Origin: Flavobacterium daejeonense DSM 17708 | GTDB lineage: Bacteria; Bacteroidota; Bacteroidia; Flavobacteriales; Flavobacteriaceae | Direction of reading: 5' to 3' | Length of the DNA: 64,000 nt | Assembly: GCF_000425425.1 (NCBI RefSeq) | Contig: NZ_AUDK01000022.1 | Coordinates: forward strand, 1 to 64,000 | Shown here: piece after piece, positions 50,469 through 59,256 of the stretch | Layout of the letters: each line of letters opens with the position of its first letter | Numbering within the stretch: position 1 is the first letter of the stretch | The notes under the pieces: model-generated | What the model was told of the DNA's origin: nothing | Database searches by the model: none | What the model saw: the letters and a program-made list of their open reading frames with translations, nothing else | Made by a program: the position numbers and the translations under genes

Positions 50469-50602
50469 ATTCAAAAAACTTTCAACGGAACTAAATTCAT
50501 TTTTAAATAGCGAATAACAAATTTTATCTTCAAAATAATTCTTCAGGAATTATCCTGCGAAAATTTTAAGACTATTTAAACATTCAAATGCAAAATAAAA
50601 TT

Positions 50603-50610
50603 TATATTTG
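50603..50610 (+). promoter_or_regulatory. -7 promoter box of the Bax-inhibitor-1 gene
   Basis: TATATTTG matches TAnnTTTG and lies 22 nt before the ATG at 50633. No -33 element is clear. Confidence 0.55.
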
Positions 50611-50632
50611 ACTAATATAAAATGAATGTATT

Positions 50633-51400
50633 ATGAATTTTAAATCTAAAAATCCGTTTTTAAACAATAAAAGCTTTTCGTCAACTTCGAGAACCGAACA
50701 AGTACACGAAGCAACTGTAATTGGTTCCGAACAAGAAATGACGCTTTCAGGAACCATCAACAAAACCATTTTATTATTTTTATTACTTACAGCATCGGCA
50801 ATGGTAATCTGGTGGTTGACTTTTAATGGAATGAACCCTATTATCCCCGCTATCGGAGGAGCAATAATCGGATTAATTCTGGTGGTTATTTCCTCTTTCA
50901 AACCGCAGTATTCATCTTATCTTGCTCCGGGTTATGCCCTGTTTGAAGGCTTATTTATCGGAGGAATTTCAGCTATTTTTGAAGTTCAATATCCGGGTAT
51001 TGTTATCCAGGCTGTTGGAGCTACTTTTGTCACTTTTGCCGTTTGTTTAGGATTATACAAATATCAAATTGTAAAAGTTACCGAACAATTTAAATCGATT
51101 GTATTAGCCGCAACCTTAGCGATTGCAACTTATTATTTAATTTCCTGGTTGTTTTCTTTATTTACAAGCTTCCAGCCTGTACATTATGGAAATTCTTTAT
51201 GGAGTATTGGCATCAGTGTTTTTGTAATTGTAATTGCAGCCTTAAACTTATTTTTAGACTTTGACCAAATTGAGCAAGGTGTTCAAAAAAGAATGCCAAA
51301 ATACATGGAATGGTTTGGTGCTATGGGACTAATGATTACCTTGGTTTGGCTTTATGTTGAATTCTTAAGATTACTTTCCAAATTATCCAGCAGAGATTAA
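50633..51400 (+). CDS. Bax inhibitor-1/YccA family membrane protein
   Basis: The 255-residue protein has a soluble N-terminus (about 45 residues) and seven hydrophobic segments (for example LFLLLTASAMVIWWL, IIPAIGGAIIGLILVVIS, SIVLAATLAIATYYLISWLF, IGISVFVIVIAALNLFLDFDQI). Acidic residues in LFLDFDQIEQG and the final EWFGAMGLMITLVWLYVEFLRLL are typical of the family, pH-regulated calcium-leak channels or YccA-like FtsH modulators. Terminated by a bidirectional hairpin shared with dinB. Confidence 0.9.
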   Translation: MNFKSKNPFLNNKSFSSTSRTEQVHEATVIGSEQEMTLSGTINKTILLFLLLTASAMVIWWLTFNGMNPIIPAIGGAIIGLILVVISSFKPQYSSYLAPGYALFEGLFIGGISAIFEVQYPGIVIQAVGATFVTFAVCLGLYKYQIVKVTEQFKSIVLAATLAIATYYLISWLFSLFTSFQPVHYGNSLWSIGISVFVIVIAALNLFLDFDQIEQGVQKRMPKYMEWFGAMGLMITLVWLYVEFLRLLSKLSSRD

Positions 51401-51424
51401 TTTTGTAACAAAATATTCAATACT

Positions 51425-51455
51425 AACCCTTCTCACAAAGAAGGGTTTCTTTTTT
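51425..51455 (+). terminator. Terminator between the Bax-inhibitor-1 and dinB genes
   Basis: AACCCTTCT (51425-51433) pairs with AGAAGGGTT (51439-51447) around 5 nt; T runs follow on the plus strand. It lies between convergent genes and serves mainly the plus-strand one. Confidence 0.85.
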
Positions 51456-51458
51456 TAT

Positions 51459-52544
51459 TTAAAAGTCAAATTTTAATTGCACTGCAACCACAGCTTTTTT
51501 CACTTCAGTATTCAAATTACTCATTGAAATCCCCAATAAACGAACGGAATCTTTCATGCGCTCCTGATATAATAATTCTTTAACCGTTTCCAGAATCAAA
51601 CCTTTATCAACAATAAAATAAGGCAAAGTTTTACTTCGGGTTTGCTGTGTAAAATCGCTAAACTTAATTTTTAAAGTCACTGTTTTTCCGGAAACTTTAT
51701 GCTTTTTAAGTCTGCGCTCCAAACTATTCGCAATCAGTTCCAGTTGTTCCAACATAAAAACTTCAGAAGAAAGATTTACTTCAAAAGTATGTTCGGCAGC
51801 CACCGATTTTGCAATGCGACTGGGTTTTACCTCACTATTATGAATACCGCGCACTACGTTGTAGTAATAACTTCCTGACTTACCAAAGTGTTTTTCTAAA
51901 AATTCTAAAGATTTACTTTTCAGTTCCAATCCGGAAAAAATACCCAACTGATACATTTTTTCGGTCGTGACTTTACCAACTCCGTAAAATTTCCGAATAG
52001 GCAAAACTTCCAAAAACGGAATTACTTCCTCAGGAGTAACCGTTTTTTGCCCGTTAGGTTTATTATAATCACTGGCAATTTTAGCCACAAATTTATTAAT
52101 CGAAATCCCTGCTGAAGCCGTTAATCCCACTTCATTATAAATACGATTTCGAATTTCCTGCGCTAACAAACTGGCACTGGGATTCCCTTTTTTGTTTTGG
52201 GTCACATCCAAATAAGCCTCATCCAGAGAAAGCGGTTCAATCAAATCAGTGTAATCTCGAAAAATTTTATGAATTTGATTCGAAATTTCCTTATATCGTT
52301 CAAAACGCGGACGAACAAATATAATTTCAGGACAATTTCTCTTAGCCAAAATCCCGCTCATAGCCGAACGAACGCCAAATTTTCGAGCCTCATAACTGGC
52401 CGCTGCCACCACACCCCGATTTTCGGCACCACCAACCGCAATAGGTTTTCCCTGAAGTTCAGGATTATCCATTTGCTCCACAGAAGCAAAAAAAGCATCC
52501 ATATCGATGTGTATGATTTTTCTATTCGGATTCATTTCGGACAT
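51459..52544 (-). CDS. dinB: DNA polymerase IV
   Basis: The 361-residue Y-family polymerase copies damaged DNA. Catalytic acids: Asp14 in IIHIDMDAFFASVEQ and the Asp-Glu pair in PLSLDEAYLDVT. A steric-gate aromatic is present in DAFFASV, and the thumb helix-hairpin-helix in IRKFYGVGKVTTEKMYQLGIFSG; the little finger follows. A -7 box (TAATTTTG, minus strand, 52549-52556) lies 4 nt before the first ATG (52544), which would be leaderless; a second in-frame ATG at 52535 would have a leader of about 10 nt. The gene converges with the Bax-inhibitor-1 gene. Confidence 0.94.
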   Translation of the reverse strand: MSEMNPNRKIIHIDMDAFFASVEQMDNPELQGKPIAVGGAENRGVVAAASYEARKFGVRSAMSGILAKRNCPEIIFVRPRFERYKEISNQIHKIFRDYTDLIEPLSLDEAYLDVTQNKKGNPSASLLAQEIRNRIYNEVGLTASAGISINKFVAKIASDYNKPNGQKTVTPEEVIPFLEVLPIRKFYGVGKVTTEKMYQLGIFSGLELKSKSLEFLEKHFGKSGSYYYNVVRGIHNSEVKPSRIAKSVAAEHTFEVNLSSEVFMLEQLELIANSLERRLKKHKVSGKTVTLKIKFSDFTQQTRSKTLPYFIVDKGLILETVKELLYQERMKDSVRLLGISMSNLNTEVKKAVVAVQLKFDF

Positions 52545-52653
52545 AGAACAAAATTAGGCTCAATTTTTCAAAATGAAATCAATAAACTCAAAATATTTGA
52601 TACTTTTGAACATCAAAAAACCGTAAAAAACACCTTTTAAACTTATTTATAAA

Positions 52654-53121
52654 ATGCTGGAAATAGAACGAAAATTTTTAGTCAAATCAGACGCTTATAA
52701 AAACGAAGCTTTTTCACAAAAACGCATTAAACAGGGTTATTTGAATTCAAATCCGGAACGTACTGTTCGCATCCGAATAAAAGACAATAAAGCTTATATT
52801 ACCGTAAAAGGTAACTCCAATGCCTCCGGCATGTCGCGTTTTGAATGGGAAAAAGAAATTCCCGTGGAAGATGCCCAAAATTTATTGTTGCTTTGCGAAA
52901 CAGGAGTTATCGACAAAACACGTTATGAAGTAAAAATAGCGAACCACATTTATGAAGTGGACGAATTTTACGGTGAAAATGAAGGATTAGAAATGGCCGA
53001 AATCGAACTTCAATCAGAAACAGAATCGTTTGAAAAACCCGATTGGTTGGGAGAAGAAGTAACCAATGACAAAAGGTATTACAATTCGTATTTGAGCAAA
53101 AATCCTTTTAAAAACTGGTAG
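52654..53121 (+). CDS. CYTH-domain triphosphate-processing protein
   Basis: The 155-residue protein has the CYTH signature EIERKFLV (ExExK) at the N-terminus, with basic and acidic strands lining the triphosphate tunnel (RTVRIRIKDNKAYITVKGN, RFEWEKEIPVEDA, KTRYEVKI, YEVDEFYGENEGLEMAEIEL). Family members hydrolyse inorganic triphosphate or make cyclic AMP; which one cannot be told. A -7 box (TACTTTTG, 52601-52608) lies 46 nt upstream. Its stop abuts the rlpA-like stop with no gap. Confidence 0.9.
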   Translation: MLEIERKFLVKSDAYKNEAFSQKRIKQGYLNSNPERTVRIRIKDNKAYITVKGNSNASGMSRFEWEKEIPVEDAQNLLLLCETGVIDKTRYEVKIANHIYEVDEFYGENEGLEMAEIELQSETESFEKPDWLGEEVTNDKRYYNSYLSKNPFKNW

Positions 53122-53628
53122 TTATTTTATAACTTCTTCGATAGTTACAATAATAGAACCGGCTCCTTTATTTGATGCAATTTCCATAAATGCTCTCTTA
53201 GTCAGGTCTATTTCTCTGGATCTAACAAAAGGACCTCTGTCAATCACTTCTACAAATACCGATTTCCCATTTGCTTCATTAGTTATTTTCAGCTTAGTTC
53301 CAAAAGGAATTTTTTTATGAGCCGCAGTATAATCTCTATTGCTGAATTTCAATCCGCTTGCAGTGCGTTTTCCATTAAATTTATCGGCATAATAAGAAGC
53401 ATGCACACTTTTTTTATACACTTTCAATTTCCCGATTGCTTCACCAAAAAGAGTATCAGTTACGACACCTTTTTTATCAACTGTAAAAGGAAGTTTTCCC
53501 GGAACATTATCTTCTTCCGGGCCGGCAACTTGTTGATTATTTACCTTTTGTTCGGAAGTTTTAGCACTTTGAGCGTTGGCAAAAACAACCGCAGCAAATA
53601 AAAAAAGTAGTGTTGTTATTTTTTTCAT
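53122..53628 (-). CDS. RlpA-like septal ring lytic transglycosylase/DPBB protein
   Basis: The 168-residue protein has a signal peptide (cleavage after VFANA) and a double-psi beta-barrel: HASYYADKFNGKRTASGLKFSNRDYTAAHKKIPFGTKLKITN, then VEVIDRGPFVRSREIDLTKRAFMEIA. RlpA proteins cleave naked glycan strands at the division site. It lacks a SPOR domain, as is common in Bacteroidota. A -7 box (TAGATTTG, minus strand, 53644-53651) lies 16 nt upstream. Its stop is adjacent to that of the convergent CYTH gene. Confidence 0.88.
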   Translation of the reverse strand: MKKITTLLFLFAAVVFANAQSAKTSEQKVNNQQVAGPEEDNVPGKLPFTVDKKGVVTDTLFGEAIGKLKVYKKSVHASYYADKFNGKRTASGLKFSNRDYTAAHKKIPFGTKLKITNEANGKSVFVEVIDRGPFVRSREIDLTKRAFMEIASNKGAGSIIVTIEEVIK

Positions 53629-53676
53629 ATTAACTTTTTAGTTCAAATCTATTTAAAACAAAAACCATACCTCGAT

Positions 53677-53701
53677 AAAAAAAGTCCTAAAAAGGACTTT
53701 T
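53677..53701 (-). terminator. Terminator of the four-TM protein gene
   Basis: AAAAGTCCT (53680-53688) pairs with AGGACTTTT (53693-53701) around four A, with a T run on the minus strand. It begins 9 nt beyond the stop. Confidence 0.85.
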
Positions 53702-53709
53702 CTAAGTTT

Positions 53710-54135
53710 TTATTGAAACCATAACGACCAAGGGATTCTACTTAGTATAAGTACTAATCCTAAACCGTAAAAAATAGTAAATGTTTTAAATTTAGACTCG
53801 CTTGTGGTTAATTTTTTATGTTTAGACCATCCAATTGTAATCAACACAATAGCAATGATGTTAATTAAAGGATGCTCTAATGAAGTTAAACGTAACATTT
53901 TGTCTGACATTTGCCCCAAAGAAGTAAACCCAAGCGGAGAAACAAAATACAATACCAATCCAATTAACAATTGTGTATGAGTTCCAATTAATCCAAAAAT
54001 CGCAATCTTTCTGTCTTTGGCCGTAAACTCTTTTTTAGCCGTAAAACCTATAAAAGCGTTTACTACTGCAATTACTAACAATACAAGTGCTATATAAGCC
54101 CAACCCGAATGAAACTTTTGAATAAATACGTACAT
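53710..54135 (-). CDS. Conserved four-TM membrane protein, 141 aa
   Basis: The product has four hydrophobic segments (about residues 12-32, WAYIALVLLVIAVVNAFIGF; 44-66; 88-104; 118-137, FTIFYGLGLVLILSRIPW). One His at the start (FHSGWAYI), THTQ and EHPLIN could bind a cofactor, which fits cytochrome-b-like names given to relatives, but no functional evidence is seen. A -7 box (TATATTTG, minus strand, 54155-54162) lies about 20 nt upstream. Function unknown. Confidence 0.75.
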   Translation of the reverse strand: MYVFIQKFHSGWAYIALVLLVIAVVNAFIGFTAKKEFTAKDRKIAIFGLIGTHTQLLIGLVLYFVSPLGFTSLGQMSDKMLRLTSLEHPLINIIAIVLITIGWSKHKKLTTSESKFKTFTIFYGLGLVLILSRIPWSLWFQ

Positions 54136-54179
54136 GTTTTGATATTTTTTTTAACAAATATAAACAAAAAAGACATAAA

Positions 54180-54216
54180 AAAAACCCCGTATTACTAAAA
54201 GCAAATCGGGGCTTTG
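54180..54216 (-). terminator. Hairpin between pgi and the four-TM gene
   Basis: On the minus strand GCCCCGA pairs loosely with ACGGGGT around 18 nt, followed by seven T. It lies about 70 nt after the pgi stop and just upstream of the promoter of the next gene. Confidence 0.55.
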
Positions 54217-54285
54217 TCATTTAAAATCAGTACTTTTTAAAATACGAACTGATAATCAAACATTTAAGCAAAAACCAGCAAAATG

Positions 54286-55929
54286 TTATTTATTTCTTAA
54301 AAAATGACTTAATAATAAAGCAGTTGAGCTATCATGATTTTTAACTTCATTCGCATTAATTTCATCCAGGATAGAATTAGCCAATTGCTTTCCTAATTCT
54401 ACTCCCCATTGATCATAACTAAAAATGTTCCAAATGAATCCCTGAACAAAAATCTTGTGTTCGTATAACGAAATCAATGAACCTAAAGACTTCGGAGTTA
54501 ATTTTTGAATCAAAAATGTATTTGTTGGTTTGTTTCCTGCAAATACTTTAAACGGTAATAAAAACTGTGCCGCTTCAGCCGATAATCTCTGTTTATCAAA
54601 TTCTGCCTGTACTTTGCTCTCGTCTTTCCCGTTTAACAACGCTTCGGTTTGAGCAAAAAAGTTAGACATCAACTTATCGTGATGATTATTATCTCCGTAC
54701 AACGACTGAACATAACCAATAAAATCGGTTGGAATTATTTTAGTCCCCTGATGAATCAACTGAAAGAAAGCATGTTGTGCATTGGTTCCCGGCTCACCCC
54801 AAATAATCGTTCCCGTTTGATAATCCACAGCCTTACCATCGCGACCTACACTTTTTCCGTTACTTTCCATAGTTCCCTGCTGCAAATAAGGCGCTAATTT
54901 TTGCAAATACTGCGTATATGGAATCAAAGCTTCACTTTCGGCACCAAAGAAATTATTATACCAAACGCTCAACAAAGCCAAAACAACCGGAATATTTTGA
55001 TCAAAATCAGCTGTTTTAAAATGTTCATCCATTTCGTTTGCTCCGTTCAACAAAGCTTCAAAATTTTCAAAACCAACTGCCAAACTGATTGACAAACCTA
55101 CCGCACTCCAAAGGGAAAAACGACCACCAACCCAGTCCCACATTGGAAATACATTGTCCGGATTGATTCCAAATTCAGTCACTTTTTGCAAATTGGTCGA
55201 AACCGCCACAAAATGTTTTGCTACATCTTCCTGAGTCGCCGATTGTAAAAACCATTTTCTGATCGTTTCTGAATTGGTTAAAGTTTCCTGAGTTGTAAAG
55301 GTTTTGGAAACAATAACAAATAGCGTTGTTTCCGGATTTAATTTTTTAATTACTTCATTTACATGGTCACCGTCAACATTGGAAACAAAATGAACATTCA
55401 ACTGATTCTTGTAATATTGCAAAGCTTCCACCACCATTGCCGGCCCTAAATCAGAACCTCCAATTCCGATATTCACCACATCGGTAAATGCTTTTCCGGT
55501 ATATCCGGTTTTTTTGCCCGAAACAATTTCGTTTGTAAAATTTTTAATTTTATTTTTTACCTCATATACCTCCGGAACAACATTCACACCATTTACATTA
55601 ATCACCGCCGATTCTTTGGCTCTTAAAGCTGTATGAAGCACCGCTCTGTTTTCGGTTTGATTAATGATTCCTCCTTCAAAATAATCCTGAATTCCTTTTT
55701 TAAGTCCCATTTCATTAGCTAACTCAAGCAACAAATTCATTGTTTCCTGATTCACTATATTTTTAGAATAATCAATTAGAAAATCCTTCCACAGAATACT
55801 GAATTTTTCTGCTCTTGAAGCATCCTGTTTAAACATTTCCTGCATGGAAACATGTTGCAATTCTTCAAAATGTTTTTCAAGCTTCTTCCATGAAGCAGTA
55901 AGCGTTGGATTTAGTGTACTTAAAGCCAT
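54286..55929 (-). CDS. pgi: Glucose-6-phosphate isomerase
   Basis: The 547-residue enzyme interconverts glucose 6-phosphate and fructose 6-phosphate. The two PGI signatures are present: [19 protein letters not shown] and later [22 protein letters not shown], with [25 protein letters not shown] carrying the catalytic Glu and His. The length is that of the long (E. coli-like) form. It is flanked on both sides by hairpins, so it is transcribed alone. Confidence 0.97.
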   Translation of the reverse strand: MALSTLNPTLTASWKKLEKHFEELQHVSMQEMFKQDASRAEKFSILWKDFLIDYSKNIVNQETMNLLLELANEMGLKKGIQDYFEGGIINQTENRAVLHTALRAKESAVINVNGVNVVPEVYEVKNKIKNFTNEIVSGKKTGYTGKAFTDVVNIGIGGSDLGPAMVVEALQYYKNQLNVHFVSNVDGDHVNEVIKKLNPETTLFVIVSKTFTTQETLTNSETIRKWFLQSATQEDVAKHFVAVSTNLQKVTEFGINPDNVFPMWDWVGGRFSLWSAVGLSISLAVGFENFEALLNGANEMDEHFKTADFDQNIPVVLALLSVWYNNFFGAESEALIPYTQYLQKLAPYLQQGTMESNGKSVGRDGKAVDYQTGTIIWGEPGTNAQHAFFQLIHQGTKIIPTDFIGYVQSLYGDNNHHDKLMSNFFAQTEALLNGKDESKVQAEFDKQRLSAEAAQFLLPFKVFAGNKPTNTFLIQKLTPKSLGSLISLYEHKIFVQGFIWNIFSYDQWGVELGKQLANSILDEINANEVKNHDSSTALLLSHFLRNK

Positions 55930-56043
55930 TTATATATTTGTTTTTAGTGTTTTTAGATGGTCGTAAAAATACTGAATTTAGTTCGAATAGCCGGAAAAAT
56001 CCCCACTATATAATTTAAAAACCAACCAGTTTCTACATAAAAA

Positions 56044-56082
56044 AAAGAGAAGCAAGTTGCTAACAACTACTTCTCCTTTATA
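56044..56082 (-). terminator. Terminator of the M23 peptidase gene
   Basis: GGAGAAG pairs with CTTCTCT, with an inner GTTG/CAAC, on the minus strand, followed by seven T. It lies 24 nt after the stop. Confidence 0.7.
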
Positions 56083-56105
56083 TTTTCAGGGATTACCAAT
56101 TCGCA

Positions 56106-57338
56106 TTATAAATTACCAACACTGTCCAACTCTCTCTTAAGCGGCTCAATCGTTTTTAAGAATCTTGCTTTATTTCTGTTTTCCATTGGTGTTCCTGTAG
56201 GCAATTTCAACCTTAAAGCATCCACTTGTACTCCATTTTTCCAAAAACGATAACACACATGCGGCCCTGTTGCTAAACCGGTACTCCCTACCCTTCCAAT
56301 AACATCTCCCTGATTGACATGTTGCCCGCGTCTTACCAGAATTTTAGACATGTGTAAATACTGAGTCGAGTATGTTCCGTTGTGTTTTACTTTAACATAA
56401 TTTCCGTTTCCGGCAGTATAACCTGTTCTCTCAACAACCCCGGTGGCTGTTGTCATAATAGGAGTCCCGGTTGGAGCCGCATAATCAGTCCCTTTATGCG
56501 CTTTCCATTTATGCTGAACAGGATGGTATCGGTTCATAGTAAATCTCGATGTAATTCGACTAAACTTAATTGGCGATTTCAGGAAGAAATTTTTCATCGT
56601 CTTACCCTCCTCATCATAATAATCAACTTTTCCCGAAGCTTCATTCTGCACAAATGGGAAAGCGTACATAATCTTGCCTCTGTATTCAAAAAAAGCAGCT
56701 TCGACATCGCTTACTCCATTATAAATAGTGTCATTTATGTAGCGCTCGTTGAAAGCAATCCCAAAACGATCTCCTTTTTTCAACTTGAAGAAATCGATGG
56801 ACCAGGAATAAATTTTTGTAATCTGACTAGCCAAATTAGCTGCAACCCCCGCATTCGATAAAGTTTCCGATAAAGAACCTTTCAAAACTCCGGTAATTAA
56901 TCTTCTTTTAAAAGTAACCGGTCTGACTTTTTTGTGAGCCACCACCGCCGAATCCCGAAGATCAAAAATATAATAGGTTAAATCATTTGGCTGATATACA
57001 AAAACCTGAAGCTTATTGGTTTTATCTTTAGAACGCAACATCGTGTAAGCCTTATTAGGACGAATCACACGAACATCAAAAGTATCTTTAATACTGTTTA
57101 CAATTTCATAAATTTTACGTTCTCCAATGTTTTGTTTACTTATAATTGTTCCAAAAGTATCTCCTTTTCTGACGGTATCCTGAATCACATTAAAGTCAGC
57201 AAAATTAAACCCAAAATCCGAATTGTCTTTTTGGGGAATTTCCTTCTTTACCAGTTTCTTTTTTTCCGTTTCTTTATCTGATTTTTTACAAGATACGACG
57301 AGAGTTAATGCAATTATAAATGTTAAAACGTATTTCAA
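56106..57338 (-). CDS. M23-family peptidoglycan metallopeptidase, lipoprotein
   Basis: The 410-residue protein has a lipoprotein signal ending LVVSC (Cys17) and a charged linker. A LysM/OapA-like region follows (TVRKGDTFGTIISKQNIGERKIYEIVNS), and a C-terminal LytM domain occupies about residues 265-390. Zinc motif HKGTDYAAPTGTP supplies His and Asp, and YLHMS another conserved His. The final motif reads GPHVCYRFW where the usual form is GPHLHYE, so Cys stands at the third zinc-ligand position. The protein likely trims or cross-link-edits the wall. The start is TTG at 57338; an in-frame stop lies shortly upstream and no ATG precedes the signal. It is 38 nt downstream of the tryptophan dioxygenase gene. 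Confidence 0.88.
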   Translation of the reverse strand: MKYVLTFIIALTLVVSCKKSDKETEKKKLVKKEIPQKDNSDFGFNFADFNVIQDTVRKGDTFGTIISKQNIGERKIYEIVNSIKDTFDVRVIRPNKAYTMLRSKDKTNKLQVFVYQPNDLTYYIFDLRDSAVVAHKKVRPVTFKRRLITGVLKGSLSETLSNAGVAANLASQITKIYSWSIDFFKLKKGDRFGIAFNERYINDTIYNGVSDVEAAFFEYRGKIMYAFPFVQNEASGKVDYYDEEGKTMKNFFLKSPIKFSRITSRFTMNRYHPVQHKWKAHKGTDYAAPTGTPIMTTATGVVERTGYTAGNGNYVKVKHNGTYSTQYLHMSKILVRRGQHVNQGDVIGRVGSTGLATGPHVCYRFWKNGVQVDALRLKLPTGTPMENRNKARFLKTIEPLKRELDSVGNL

Positions 57339-57376
57339 ACTTAATCTATTTATTCAATTCTACTTAAATTATTATT

Positions 57377-58312
57377 TTATTGTTCCTGTCCCCAATTTTC
57401 AATTTCATCCTTAGACCAAAGTTCCGGAAAAAATATCCTTTTTTGATATTTCGGATGCATGTATTTACGCCAGTCGCTTCCTCCGGTTGCTTCGCCATCT
57501 CCCATACCACTTTGATCAATATACTTAACCGCAACATTAAAATGCTGCATTACCCATTTAATATTAACAGTATAATCTAAATGACGCATCGCTTCTTTCA
57601 AACTTGAAGATTCCTGATCTTCTAAAGGAAGCTGTTTGTATTTTTGCCAAATATTAATTGTTTTATACTCCTCCATATAAGTCAAAAAAGCAGCCTTATA
57701 TTTTTTTTCAAAAGAGCTTAAAGTATAAGATTTCGCATCTGTTTGCTGCTCTTTTCCGGCAGCCTGCCAATACAGCATTTCAAACGCATTTTCATTCGAA
57801 ATAGTATGACCAAAAGTTGCTCTGAAACGACTATCTATTAAATTAACCAAATCGGTAGCACAAAATTCAATCAAACGATATTGCGCACTTTGAAATCCGC
57901 TAGCCGGCGTAAGTGTATTTCTGAATTTCATATACTGATTAACATCCATTCCGTTTTCCATAATAGAAAAAGAGGTAGTTAACATATCAAAATAACGGCT
58001 AATGCGCGCTAATCGGTCGGTAAAAAAATCAGCTTGAATATTGACTGCATGAGAGACTTGATTCATCTCCCAAAGAATCATTTTGAATATTAATTCATTA
58101 ATCTGATGATAAACAATAAAAACCATCTCATCAGGAAGAACGGTTCTTTGAACCTGCAAATTTAATAATGCATCCGTTTGAATATAATCCCAATAATTTA
58201 TTGGTTTAGACCACAGCAAGCCTTCAAGCTGAGTCTCTGTCTTTTGATTAATAGACTCGTACTTTTGCTCTATTTCTTTTAAAATAGCTGCTGTATTCTC
58301 ATTAATATTCAT
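57377..58312 (-). CDS. kynA: Tryptophan 2,3-dioxygenase family protein
   Basis: The 311-residue heme enzyme opens the indole ring of tryptophan to N-formylkynurenine. The active-site motif FIVYHQINELIFK has His69, and the proximal heme His is in WVMQHFNVAVKYI; GGSDWRKYMHPKYQ follows. The sequence is longer and more divergent than the classical 280-residue enzyme, as in other Bacteroidota, so substrate should be confirmed. Its ATG overlaps the stop of the DUF3108 gene by 1 nt (TAATG), showing translational coupling. No other kynurenine-pathway gene is in the window. Confidence 0.88.
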   Translation of the reverse strand: MNINENTAAILKEIEQKYESINQKTETQLEGLLWSKPINYWDYIQTDALLNLQVQRTVLPDEMVFIVYHQINELIFKMILWEMNQVSHAVNIQADFFTDRLARISRYFDMLTTSFSIMENGMDVNQYMKFRNTLTPASGFQSAQYRLIEFCATDLVNLIDSRFRATFGHTISNENAFEMLYWQAAGKEQQTDAKSYTLSSFEKKYKAAFLTYMEEYKTINIWQKYKQLPLEDQESSSLKEAMRHLDYTVNIKWVMQHFNVAVKYIDQSGMGDGEATGGSDWRKYMHPKYQKRIFFPELWSKDEIENWGQEQ

Positions 58313-59082
58313 TATTTCTTTATTTTAAAAGGAGCCTTCAATCCTTTAAAAGCATCCAAATCGGCCTTTAGTGAACCCACTGCCAAATCGGCTTTAATGC
58401 GCAATGGCAACCTGTTATCATCATCAGAAACCCAAACCGTTAAACTTTCTTGCTCTTTAAAAACCCTTCCTGATTGTACTAATGGTCTAAAAATCATAGC
58501 TGGAACGGATCCAAATTTAGTTGATATATTTTCACGCCCCATAAACTTTAACTTAAATTTTGTGGTTTCGTCGTCAAAAAACATATCGATTTCAATAGAT
58601 TCTCCGGGTTTAATCTTGTCAATCGTAGGATAATTTCTCAGATAATAAAAAGCAGATAATATATCCTGAGTATTATCAGGAATAACAAAGGTTTTTTCAG
58701 TTTTCTTTTTATAATCTTTTACCGTAACTCTATTAGCTGACTGATTAAAAAAACCTTCCTGATTTTTGGTATAACCTCCTTCGTTTATTTTTCGGACAAA
58801 TTGATACGGATTACCGGAATCTTTATCTATATAGCTTTCATAGAGATCTTCCACTTTGAAAAAAAAACGGGACAAACCTGTAGTATATCCTTTCCCTACA
58901 ACGTGAAAAACTTTTTTTTGATTAATTACAGCATCCTTAACTTCCAGAGTGGCATAACCTGCATTTACAAAACCATAGTGAACTCGAAATTTAAACCATT
59001 CACCCACACCAAATGCATCGTCAGAATGAGAATCAAAACTTACGGTTAAAATCAACAACAAGAGTAATATTATTTTTTTCAT
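58312..59082 (-). CDS. DUF3108 exported protein
   Basis: The 256-residue protein has a signal peptide (KKIILLLLLILTVSF) and matches DUF3108: FGVGEWFKFRVHYGFVNAGYATLEV near the start, IDMFFDDETTKFKLKFMGRENISTKFG in the middle, and VWVSDDDNRLPLRIKADLAVGSLKADLDAFKG at the end. The fold is probably a periplasmic beta-barrel or lipocalin-like scaffold; its role is unknown. It has its own promoter (TATATTTG, 59129-59136) and is translationally coupled to the tryptophan dioxygenase. Confidence 0.85.
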   Translation of the reverse strand: MKKIILLLLLILTVSFDSHSDDAFGVGEWFKFRVHYGFVNAGYATLEVKDAVINQKKVFHVVGKGYTTGLSRFFFKVEDLYESYIDKDSGNPYQFVRKINEGGYTKNQEGFFNQSANRVTVKDYKKKTEKTFVIPDNTQDILSAFYYLRNYPTIDKIKPGESIEIDMFFDDETTKFKLKFMGRENISTKFGSVPAMIFRPLVQSGRVFKEQESLTVWVSDDDNRLPLRIKADLAVGSLKADLDAFKGLKAPFKIKK

Positions 59083-59128
59083 AATTTACTAAATTTCTTT
59101 GTTTTGATTTAATTGGCAAATTTTGTTC

Positions 59129-59160
59129 CAAATATATCAAAACAAAAAAACCCAGTCAAA
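59129..59160 (-). promoter_or_regulatory. Promoter of the DUF3108 gene overlapping a terminator
   Basis: TTTG (59160-59157), 20-nt spacer, TATATTTG (59136-59129) on the minus strand. The -33 element lies in the loop and stem of the upstream terminator. Confidence 0.75.
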
Positions 59161-59177
59161 TTAATGACTGAGTTTTT
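59144..59177 (-). terminator. Terminator upstream of the DUF3108 promoter
   Basis: On the minus strand AAAAACTCAGTCA pairs with TGACTGGGTTTTT (one G-U) around a 6-nt loop, followed by T. It ends transcripts coming from the 59261 promoter or from the patatin gene. Confidence 0.8.
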
Positions 59178-59256
59178 ATGCTATTAACCAACCAAAAAAT
59201 TATAAATTATTAAATTTATATAAACCAAAAGGAAACCACCCCTCTTGTTTTGATAC
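59144..59256 (-). ncRNA. Candidate small RNA upstream of the DUF3108 gene
   Basis: A promoter on the minus strand (TTG at 59293-59291, 22-nt spacer, TATATTTG at 59268-59261) would start transcription near 59256, and a strong terminator ends it near 59144, giving about 110 nt. No ATG lies in the transcript. The 5' part contains AGAGGGGTGGTTTCC, then an A/T-rich segment, then GGTTGGTT before the terminator. No homologue is recognised. Transcription from this promoter into nothing but a terminator is the main evidence. Confidence 0.45.
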
